Assembly (NCBI RefSeq): GCF_000745855.1
Contig: NZ_KN050766.1
Span: 153,557-217,556 of the forward strand
Source: Xenophilus azovorans DSM 13620
Lineage (GTDB): Bacteria; Pseudomonadota; Gammaproteobacteria; Burkholderiales; Burkholderiaceae_C
Reading direction: 5' to 3'
DNA length: 64,000 bases
Part shown: one piece after another, positions 1-6,320 of the stretch
Layout: every line of letters starts with the position of its first letter
Position numbering within the stretch: the stretch's first letter is position 1
The notes under the pieces: model-generated
What the model was told of the DNA's origin: nothing
The model's input: only the letters and a program-made list of their open reading frames with translations
The model's database searches: none
Program-made: the position numbers and the translations under genes

Positions 1-471
1 GGCGCACTCCAGGCCGAGCAGGCCGCCGCCGACGACCACGCCGCTTTGGCTGCGCGCGCCGCAGGCCTGCATGGCCTCCAGGTCCTCGATGGTGCGGTAG
101 ACGAAGCAGTGGGGCCGGTCGCGGCCCGGCACCGCGGGCACGAAGGGCACCGAGCCGGTGGCCAGCACCAGCCGGTCGTAGGGCAGCACCTCGCCGTCGG
201 CCGTGGTGACGGTGTTGTTGCGCCGCTCGACGGCGACGGCCTTCGCGCCCAGGCGCAGGGTGAAGCCGGTCTTCTCGAAGAAGCCGGGCTCGACCAGCGA
301 GAGGTCCTCGGCGCTGCGGCCCGAGAAGAAGTCCGAGAGATGCACCCGGTCGTAGGCCGGACGCGGCTCCTCGCACAGCACGGTGACTTCCGCACCCGGC
401 ACCCCGAGCGCGTGCAGCTGCTCGAGGAACTTGTGGCCCACCATGCCGTGGCCGATGACGATGATCTTCAT
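1..471 (-). CDS. nirB: Nitrite reductase [NAD(P)H] large subunit, N-terminal part (runs off the window)
   Basis: This is the first 157 codons of a reverse-strand gene that continues past the left edge. The product would be the FAD/NAD(P)H-binding part of assimilatory nitrite reductase, which passes electrons to a siroheme/[4Fe-4S] centre to reduce nitrite to ammonium in the cytoplasm. The start has a dinucleotide-binding motif GHGMVG at residues 7-12. It is followed by CEEPRPAYDRVHLS, a conserved NirB segment, then ATGS, VYRTIEDLEAM and a second glycine-rich motif GGGLLGLE near residue 150. This order matches NirB better than rubredoxin or ferredoxin reductases. The siroheme domains lie outside the window, so a stand-alone FAD reductase cannot be fully excluded. 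The ATG is the first one before the glycine motif. Confidence 0.85.
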   Translation of the reverse strand, partial: MKIIVIGHGMVGHKFLEQLHALGVPGAEVTVLCEEPRPAYDRVHLSDFFSGRSAEDLSLVEPGFFEKTGFTLRLGAKAVAVERRNNTVTTADGEVLPYDRLVLATGSVPFVPAVPGRDRPHCFVYRTIEDLEAMQACGARSQSGVVVGGGLLGLECA

Positions 472-793
472 GTCGGTCCTGCACGCACGCGCGGGCCCGG
501 CTGAAGGGGGTGCAGGAAGGCACTTCCGCCGGCACACGAGTGCGAAGTCGTGTTGGAACTACCGGGCTGGCTGCCCGCGGGGGGCGTCAGCTCGATCGGG
601 TCCCGCCGGCGTTGGCGGAGGTGCCGAGCGGATCGGGGCAACGCTGCCCGCGGCTCGGCGACCAGTGCCATGCAAGGGCCGTGCCTGCCGATCCGGGCGC
701 CGCAGCGGCCCGCGAAGCGGGAAGACGGCGCAGTCGGGTGCATCCTGCGGCGCGCAGCGGTCCGGATTGGTGCATCGCGGCAGAATCGGGGCC
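472..793. other. Divergent intergenic region upstream of nirB and the YbaK-like gene
   Basis: This 322-bp gap separates two divergently transcribed genes and should carry both promoters. It is GC-rich. I see no convincing FNR-type (TTGAT-N4-ATCAA) site, no clear -10/-35 pair and no plausible small gene. Open frames across it have atypical Arg/Ala/Pro-rich composition and look like shadows. Confidence 0.5.
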
Positions 794-1306
794 ATGTGCG
801 GCTCCGAACTCCATTCCCTGCCCGACGGCGTCCAGCGCGTCGCCCGGCACCTCCAGGCCAGCGGGCATCCCCATGCGCCGCGCATGCTCGACGACGCGGC
901 GCGCACCGCGCAGCAGGCGGCCGACGCGCTGGGCATCGCGCTCGGGCAGATCGCCAAGAGCATCGTCTTCCGCCGTAAGGCCGATGACGCGGCGGTGCTG
1001 GTCGTCACCTCCGGCGACCGGCGCGTCGACGAGAAGAAGGTCGATGCGCTGGTCGGCAAGACCGGCCGCGCCGACGCCGATTTCGTCAAGGGCAAGACCG
1101 GCTTCTCGATCGGCGGCGTCTCGCCGGTGGCGCACGCCACGCCGCCGGTGGTGCTGATCGACCGCGAACTGTTCCGCTTCGACGAGATCTGGGCCGCGGC
1201 CGGACATCCGCACGCGGTGTTCCGCCTGCGCCCGCAGGATCTGGAAGCGCTCACCGGCGGCGCGCCCGTGGCGGACGTGGTGCAGCCGCCGGCGGCGGGT
1301 GGATGA
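794..1306 (+). CDS. YbaK/EbsC-family aminoacyl-tRNA deacylase-like protein
   Basis: This 170-residue protein belongs to the YbaK/ProX editing-domain family, which hydrolyses mischarged tRNAs such as Cys-tRNA(Pro). Visible family features are the AKSIVFRR strand, the central LVVTSGDRRVDEKKV segment, the conserved lysine region FVKGKTGFSIGGVSPVAH (roughly residues 95-112) and the GHPHAVFRL segment near the C terminus. A longer frame extends upstream, but the ATG used here begins just before the conserved fold and gives the family's usual length. Its stop overlaps the next start as ATGA, so the two are probably translationally coupled. The exact tRNA substrate cannot be read from the sequence. 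Confidence 0.85.
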   Translation: MCGSELHSLPDGVQRVARHLQASGHPHAPRMLDDAARTAQQAADALGIALGQIAKSIVFRRKADDAAVLVVTSGDRRVDEKKVDALVGKTGRADADFVKGKTGFSIGGVSPVAHATPPVVLIDRELFRFDEIWAAAGHPHAVFRLRPQDLEALTGGAPVADVVQPPAAGG

Positions 1307-1557
1307 ACGCGCCGCTGCACCTGCACCCCGTGCTCGAGCGCGCGCGGCTGGTGCGCTCGGCCGTGGCGCAGGGCCTGGAGCCGGTGCCCTCGCCGTGCAT
1401 CTCGGTGTGCCGGATGGACGCCGCCAGCGGCCTGTGCGAAGGTTGCTTCCGCACCCTCGAAGAGATCGCGCACTGGCGCACCCTGGACGACCCCGCCCGC
1501 CTCGCCGTCTGGTCGCGGGTGGAACAGCGCATCGCGCACGCAACGGCCTGCCCATGA
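1303..1557 (+). CDS. DUF1289 family small cysteine-rich protein
   Basis: This 84-residue protein has four cysteines at residues 32, 36, 45 and 48 in the pattern PCISVC-x8-CEGC. That is the hallmark of DUF1289, a small family expected to bind a metal ion, probably zinc. The segment FRTLEEIAHW follows directly, as in the family. Function is unknown. It overlaps both its upstream and downstream neighbours by 4 bp (ATGA at each end), so it sits in a tight three-gene operon with the YbaK-like protein and the isomerase. Confidence 0.85.
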   Translation: MNAPLHLHPVLERARLVRSAVAQGLEPVPSPCISVCRMDAASGLCEGCFRTLEEIAHWRTLDDPARLAVWSRVEQRIAHATACP

Positions 1558-2198
1558 AACACATCGACTTCTACCTGGACTTCGTCTCCCCCTACGCGTA
1601 CCTCGCCTTCGAGCACCTGCCGCAGGCGCTGGAAGGGCTGAGCCACGAGGTGGCCTACAAGCCGGTGCTGCTGGGCGCCGTCGTGCGGCACCACGGCCAG
1701 CGGGCGCCGGCGGAGATCCCCGCCAAGCGGAGCTGGACCTACCGCCACGTGCTCTGGCTGGGCCATGCGCACGGCATCCCGATCGAGATGCCGGCCACCC
1801 ACCCCTACAACCCGCTGCCGCACCTGCGCCTGGCGCTGGCGGCGACGGCGCTGCCCGGCGGCCAGATCAACCGCTACCTGGCCGAGACCGTGTTCCGCGA
1901 AGTCTGGCGCGGCGGCCAGGAGGCGGCCGACCCGGCGCGGCTGACCGGGCTCGCGCAGCGGCTGCAGCCGGCGCGCGACCCGGCCGGCGACGAGGTCAAG
2001 GCGCAGCTCAAGGCCAACACCGACGAGGCCATCGCGCAGGGCGTCTTCGGCACGCCGGCCTTCGTGGTCGACGGGCGCCTGTTCTGGGGCTTCGACGGCC
2101 TGGCCATGCTGCGCGCCTACCTGACCGGCGACGACTGGTTCGCCGGATCGCGGTGGGACGAGGCCGACCAGCGGCCTTCGGCGCTGGCGAAGGGCTGA
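1554..2198 (+). CDS. 2-hydroxychromene-2-carboxylate isomerase family protein (DsbA/kappa-GST fold)
   Basis: This 214-residue protein belongs to the HCCA isomerase family of thioredoxin-fold, glutathione-dependent enzymes. The N terminus IDFYLDFVSPYAYLAF has Ser12 where the family keeps its catalytic serine, in place of the DsbA CxxC. Near the C terminus GVFGTPAFVVDGRLFWG carries the cis-proline loop. The named reaction belongs to naphthalene degradation, but no other naphthalene genes are nearby, so the physiological substrate is unknown. Its ATG overlaps the stop of the DUF1289 gene. Confidence 0.85.
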   Translation: MKHIDFYLDFVSPYAYLAFEHLPQALEGLSHEVAYKPVLLGAVVRHHGQRAPAEIPAKRSWTYRHVLWLGHAHGIPIEMPATHPYNPLPHLRLALAATALPGGQINRYLAETVFREVWRGGQEAADPARLTGLAQRLQPARDPAGDEVKAQLKANTDEAIAQGVFGTPAFVVDGRLFWGFDGLAMLRAYLTGDDWFAGSRWDEADQRPSALAKG

Positions 2199-2244
2199 GC
2201 CCGGCGTCGCCGGTGCCCGATGCCCCGCGCGTGGGGTGTGCGGC

Positions 2245-2703
2245 CTATTGGCTGTTGCAGGTGCCCTGCGTTGCCAGTTCGAGCTTCGCCACGGCTTCCT
2301 TGCCTTGGGCTTCAGGAATGACCTCGAGGTCGGCGCCGCCAACGAATACGCCGAGCCTGATGTATTGCCGCACGAAATAATTCTTGCCGGCCTCGAACAG
2401 CAAGATGAGCGTGTTTGGCGAGAATTCTGATTCCGTGGAAATCACGTGCTCTTTATTGCCGGCCACTTCGGTATAGAAGAAGACGTCCGGTGCGGATTCC
2501 CCGATGCACTTGCCGTCGACACGGAGATCCTTCTTCAGCGCTCTGCCGACGGCGCTGTCTCGATAGAGGTACAGGCCCGAATTTCCCGGCGACGGCGCCG
2601 AGAATTGCTTGGCCTTGTCCGAGGCCCCCTGACTTTCCATCTGAACGGATGCGCAGCCCGTGAACAAGGCCGACGCCAGCGCAATAAATGCGATCTTCTT
2701 CAT
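2245..2703 (-). CDS. DUF2846-like lipoprotein
   Basis: This 152-residue predicted lipoprotein starts with two lysines and a hydrophobic stretch ending in the lipobox FTGC (Cys17), so it should be exported and lipidated. The mature part contains NSGLYLYRDSAVG and a later VFFYTEVAGNKEHVISTE segment, resembling DUF2846. Function is unknown. It is convergent with the isomerase gene and divergent from the MFS gene. It uses many A/T-ending codons, and the gene and its upstream region are clearly less GC-rich than the neighbours, which suggests later acquisition. A GGGGAGGATC ribosome-binding site precedes the ATG. Confidence 0.75.
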   Translation of the reverse strand: MKKIAFIALASALFTGCASVQMESQGASDKAKQFSAPSPGNSGLYLYRDSAVGRALKKDLRVDGKCIGESAPDVFFYTEVAGNKEHVISTESEFSPNTLILLFEAGKNYFVRQYIRLGVFVGGADLEVIPEAQGKEAVAKLELATQGTCNSQ

Positions 2704-3002
2704 GATCCTCCCCTTCCGGAATTAAGTCTTCGCGGGATGCCGCGAATTCAGCGCATCTGCGATGCAACGGCATGGTAACGCCGTGTTTCCGAGGGATTGG
2801 TTCAATGGAGAAGGTAGGTGTTTTCCCTCGGCAGATGCGGCGCGGTCCGATTTTTTCTTTATCCGAAACATTGGCCCCGGGTTCACCCTCGGGTTGTCAG
2901 AAAAGATTCAGTTTGGTGCAAGGAAAGGGTCAGTCCGCCTCCAAAGAATGAAGTACGGCCCGGGTTCCGCGGGCCGATCATTCCATTCACGAGGAGACAG
3001 CA
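2704..3002. promoter_or_regulatory. Divergent promoter region between lipoprotein and MFS genes
   Basis: About 300 bp of comparatively AT-rich sequence with no plausible gene. It must hold promoters in both directions. A strong ribosome-binding site (GAGGAGACAG) lies directly before the MFS start codon. An imperfect GGGTTCACCC/GGGTT element lies near 2879-2896, but I cannot assign it to a regulator. Confidence 0.4.
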
Positions 3003-4697
3003 ATGGCAGCCACACTGGATTCGAAGGGGATGCCGCACCCGGCCCCCCGGCCCATGACGGCGGAGGAGCGGAAGGTCATCTTCGCTTCTTCGCTCGGCAC
3101 GGTGTTCGAGTGGTACGACTTCTACCTGTACGGCTCGCTGGCGGGCATCATCGCCAAGCAGTTCTTCAGCGGGCTGGATGCCGGCGCGGCCTTCATCTTC
3201 GCGCTGCTGGCCTTCGCCGCCGGCTTCCTGGTGCGGCCCTTCGGCGCCATCGTGTTCGGCCGCCTGGGCGACATGATCGGGCGCAAGTACACCTTCCTGG
3301 TCACCATCCTGATCATGGGCCTGTCGACCTTCATCGTCGGCCTGCTGCCCAGCTACGCCACCATCGGCGTGGCCGCGCCGGTGATCCTGATCGCGCTGCG
3401 CATGCTGCAGGGCCTGGCCCTGGGCGGCGAGTACGGCGGTGCCGCCACCTACGTGGCCGAGCACGCGCCGCACGGCCGGCGCGGCGCCTACACCTCGTGG
3501 ATCCAGACCACGGCGACGCTGGGCCTGTTCCTGTCGCTGCTGGTGATCCTGGGCGTGCGCACCGGCTTCGGCGAGGACGCCTTCGCCGCCTGGGCCTGGC
3601 GCATCCCCTTCCTGGTGTCTATCCTGCTGCTGGGGATCTCGGTGTGGATCCGCCTGTCGCTGAACGAATCGCCCGCCTTCCAGAAGATGAAGGCCGAGGG
3701 CAAGACCTCCAAGGCGCCGCTGTCCGAGTCCTTCGGCGAGTGGAAGAACCTGAAGATCGTGATCCTGGCGCTGCTGGGCCTGACGGCCGGCCAGGCGGTG
3801 GTCTGGTACTCGGGCCAGTTCTACGCGCTGTTCTTCCTGACGGCCCAGCTCAAGGTGGACCTCACCACCGCCAACCTGCTGATCGCCGCGGCGCTGCTGA
3901 TCGGCACGCCCTTCTTCATCATCTTCGGCTCCCTGTCCGACAGGATCGGCCGCAAGCCGATCATCATGGCCGGCTGCCTGCTGGCGGTGGTGACCTACTT
4001 CCCGGTCTTCAAGATGCTGACCGAGTACGCCAACCCCGACCTGGCGCAGGCCCAGGCGAAGGCCGGCGTGACCGTGACGGCCGACCCGGCGACCTGCTCC
4101 TTCCAGGGCAACCCGGTGGCGCGCGAGATCGACTTCAAGAGCTCCTGCGACATCGCCAAGCGCTACCTGGTGCAGAACTCGGTGAGCTACGAGAACGTGG
4201 CCGGCCCGGCCGGCAGCCCGGCGGTGGTGAAGATCGGCGACAAGACCGTGACCGCCCCGACCGGCGTGGTGGCCAACCACAAGTTCGACGAGGCCTCCGC
4301 CAAGTCCATCGGCGCCTTCAAGAAGGAACTGGCCGACGACCTGAAGTCGGCCGGCTACCCGGCCAAGGCCGACCCGGCGAAGATGAACAAGCTGATGCTG
4401 GTGGTGCTGCTGACCTACCTGGTGATCCTGGTGACCATGGTGTACGGCCCGATCGCCGCGATGCTGGTGGAGCTGTTCCCGACGCGCATCCGCTACACCT
4501 CGATGAGCCTGCCGTACCACATCGGCAACGGCTGGTTCGGCGGCCTGCTGCCCACCACCGCCTTCGCCATCGTGGCCTCCACCGGCAACATGTACAACGG
4601 CCTGTGGTACCCGATCATCATCGCCGCCATGACGCTGGTGATCGGCACGCTGTTCATCCGCGAGACCAAGGACGTGGACATCTACGCCAACGACTGA
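3003..4697 (+). CDS. MFS transporter, metabolite:H+ symporter (MHS, ProP-like) family
   Basis: This 564-residue inner-membrane carrier belongs to the MHS branch of the major facilitator superfamily (relatives of ProP and KgtP). The start GTVFEWYDFYLYG is the family hallmark. The conserved loop motif GRLGDMIGRK is near residue 93, its repeat SLSDRIGRK near 313, and the LALGGEYGGAA segment near residue 140. Typical MHS proteins have 430-450 residues. The extra length lies in an approximately 110-residue hydrophilic insertion (about 345-455) before the last transmembrane group, containing two cysteines (ADPATC and SSC). The substrate is not predictable; dicarboxylates or compatible solutes are typical. 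A perfect palindromic terminator follows. Confidence 0.9.
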   Translation: MAATLDSKGMPHPAPRPMTAEERKVIFASSLGTVFEWYDFYLYGSLAGIIAKQFFSGLDAGAAFIFALLAFAAGFLVRPFGAIVFGRLGDMIGRKYTFLVTILIMGLSTFIVGLLPSYATIGVAAPVILIALRMLQGLALGGEYGGAATYVAEHAPHGRRGAYTSWIQTTATLGLFLSLLVILGVRTGFGEDAFAAWAWRIPFLVSILLLGISVWIRLSLNESPAFQKMKAEGKTSKAPLSESFGEWKNLKIVILALLGLTAGQAVVWYSGQFYALFFLTAQLKVDLTTANLLIAAALLIGTPFFIIFGSLSDRIGRKPIIMAGCLLAVVTYFPVFKMLTEYANPDLAQAQAKAGVTVTADPATCSFQGNPVAREIDFKSSCDIAKRYLVQNSVSYENVAGPAGSPAVVKIGDKTVTAPTGVVANHKFDEASAKSIGAFKKELADDLKSAGYPAKADPAKMNKLMLVVLLTYLVILVTMVYGPIAAMLVELFPTRIRYTSMSLPYHIGNGWFGGLLPTTAFAIVASTGNMYNGLWYPIIIAAMTLVIGTLFIRETKDVDIYAND

Positions 4698-4734
4698 TCC
4701 GCGCCGTGCCCGGCGCCGTCTTGCCGGCGGCGCC

Positions 4735-4776
4735 GGTTCAGCAAAAGGGCCTCCGCGGAGGCCCTTTTGCTGAACC
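4735..4776. terminator. Perfect 42-bp palindrome, intrinsic terminator of the MFS gene
   Basis: Two 21-bp arms with no spacer are exact reverse complements: the left arm starts GGTTCAGCAAAAGGGCC and the right arm ends GGCCCTTTTGCTGAACC. An A tract in the left arm and a T tract in the right arm flank a GC-rich core, so it can act as a terminator in either direction. It lies 38 bp after the MFS stop and 40 bp before the small gene at 4817. Confidence 0.85.
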
Positions 4777-4816
4777 GGGGGACCGGTCCGTTCAATATCC
4801 GATCAGGAGAGATGTC

Positions 4817-4972
4817 ATGTGGAAGCTGGCCGTGGGTTTCGTGGTGTTCGCCGCCGTCGCCCTGTTCGTCATCATGCAGGCGGGCGACAAGATCGACATG
4901 GGCGGCGAGCAGCACAGCGGCGACATCCAGCATGCTCCCGCCGCCGCGCCGGAGGGCGGCGCCTCGAAGTAG
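4817..4972 (+). CDS. Small single-pass membrane protein, 51 residues
   Basis: This short gene encodes MWKLAVGFVVFAAVALFVIM, one transmembrane helix, followed by a hydrophilic tail with GDKIDMGGEQHSG. It has a good ribosome-binding site (AGGAGA) 6 bp before the ATG and codon usage like its neighbours, so I consider it real. No function is known to me. Being single-pass with a charged tail, it could be an accessory peptide or a redox or sugar-metabolism membrane anchor, but nothing in the sequence decides this. It is separated from the MFS gene by a strong terminator, so it needs its own promoter. Confidence 0.65.
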   Translation: MWKLAVGFVVFAAVALFVIMQAGDKIDMGGEQHSGDIQHAPAAAPEGGASK

Positions 4973-4987
4973 CCCCGCCGCGGCGGC

Positions 4988-6091
4988 TCAGCGCCTGAAG
5001 CGCCCCTCGCTGATGATGGACAGGTCGGCATAGTCGATGCCGGTGTGGTCCTGCGGCGAGTAGCTCACCTCCAGGCCGCCGAGATCGAAGTTCTTGAGCC
5101 CGTCCAGCGCGGCCAGCACCTTGGCCCGGGTCGGCGCCGGGCCGGCGCGGCGCAGGGCCTCGACCAGCACCTTGGCGGAGGCGAAGCCCTCCAGCATCGC
5201 CGGCGAGAGTTCCTTGCCCTTGGCCAGCGCCATCGCCTCCCGGACCATCGGCGTGCCGATCGAGCGCTCGCTGGGGAAGACCTGCGTGACGATCACGCCG
5301 CGGCTGTTGTCGCCCAGCGACTTGATGAAGCCGGACGAGGCGTTGTTCGACAGCGTGACCACCTGCGCCGCCGACCCCGCGGCACGCAGCGCCTTGACGC
5401 CTTCCACCACCGCGGTGCCGGAGCCGATCCACAGCACCGCCTGCACCTGGGCCTGCACGAGCTGGGGCACGATGGTCTTGTAGTCCGGCTTGTCGCGGTC
5501 GGCCTGCACCAGCGCGGCCGGATCCAGCTTGGCCTTGGCGAAGCCGGTCTTGGCGCCTTCCAGCGCGTCGGCGCCGAAGGAGTCGGTCACGTACACCACG
5601 CCGATGCGGTTCATGCCGACGGTGCTCAGGTGCTGCACCGCCTTCTCGGCCTCGCGCTGGTAGGTGGAGCGCACGTTGAACACGTGCCGCTGCAGCGGCT
5701 TGTGCAGCACCATCGCGCCGGTGGACGGGCCGATCAGCGGCACGCCGTGCTTGTCCAGCAGCGGGATGATGGACTGCGTGTGCGGCGTGCCCCGCGTCAG
5801 GAACAGGGCCACCGCCTTCTTCTCCTCGATCAGCACGCGGCCGTTCTCGGCGGCGCGCTTGGGGTCGAAGCCGTCGTCCAGCCGCACCACCTCGATCTGC
5901 TCGCCGTTCACGCCGCCCTGGGCGTTGACCGCGTCGATGACCAGCCGGGAGCCGGCGATCGTCTCGTTCACGCTGGAGGCCACGGGGCCGGTGATGCCGG
6001 CCGTCTGGCCGATCACGATCTGGGCGCTGGCGCTCGACATGCTCAGCGCGAACAGCAGCGCGGCGCTGCCGCCAAGGCGAAACAGGGGCAT
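4988..6091 (-). CDS. ABC transporter substrate-binding protein, branched-chain amino acid type
   Basis: This 367-residue periplasmic receptor belongs to the type I (LivJ/LivK, Peripla_BP_6) family. A signal peptide covers about residues 1-23 (hydrophobic core then ASA-QIVIGQ). The mature start IVIGQTAGITGPVASSVNETIAGSRL and the later DDGFDPKRAAENGR and GVVYVTDSFGADALEG segments are typical of receptors for amino acids, amides or aromatic acids. No permease or ATPase genes are adjacent, so it is an orphan receptor. The ATG at 6091 was preferred to an upstream start because it begins directly before the signal sequence. The ligand is unknown. Confidence 0.88.
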   Translation of the reverse strand: MPLFRLGGSAALLFALSMSSASAQIVIGQTAGITGPVASSVNETIAGSRLVIDAVNAQGGVNGEQIEVVRLDDGFDPKRAAENGRVLIEEKKAVALFLTRGTPHTQSIIPLLDKHGVPLIGPSTGAMVLHKPLQRHVFNVRSTYQREAEKAVQHLSTVGMNRIGVVYVTDSFGADALEGAKTGFAKAKLDPAALVQADRDKPDYKTIVPQLVQAQVQAVLWIGSGTAVVEGVKALRAAGSAAQVVTLSNNASSGFIKSLGDNSRGVIVTQVFPSERSIGTPMVREAMALAKGKELSPAMLEGFASAKVLVEALRRAGPAPTRAKVLAALDGLKNFDLGGLEVSYSPQDHTGIDYADLSIISEGRFRR

Positions 6092-6320
6092 GGCAATCTC
6101 CGGTGGAAGATGTTGCGGATGAGAAACAAAGAGTTTCAATTGTTTCCTGTGTGGCACGTTCCGGAGTGGGTACTAACCCGGAGACCGCGGCGCCCCCGTA
6201 TGGCGTACTGCACGGGAGCCGCAGCCTCAGGGCGCCAAAGACCCCAGGCAGCCGCGATCGCCCGGCACGGGCAGAATGTTCCGCCCCTCCCGCCCGAACC
6301 GCTCCCAGCACCCCCACGGC
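6092..6320. promoter_or_regulatory. Divergent region between the ABC receptor and tandem UvrA genes
   Basis: 229 bp with a short AT-rich stretch (AAACAAAGAGTTTCAATTG, about 6125-6143) next to the receptor start, which may be its promoter. I see no clear LexA (CTGT-N8-ACAG) site before the UvrA gene, so SOS control is not supported by the sequence. Confidence 0.4.

Noticed and set aside
472..793. Possible FNR or NasT-type control element before nirB
   Set aside because: Searched by eye for TTGAT-N4-ATCAA and paired leader hairpins; only GC-rich short dyads of the kind expected by chance were seen.
2762..4816. Long plus-strand frame covering the MFS gene in another frame
   Set aside because: Composition is shadow-like over the MFS region; only its last 51 codons (from 4817) look like a gene.
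6092..6320. Possible LexA (SOS) box upstream of the tandem UvrA
   Set aside because: No CTGT-N8-ACAG or close variant with proper spacing is visible.
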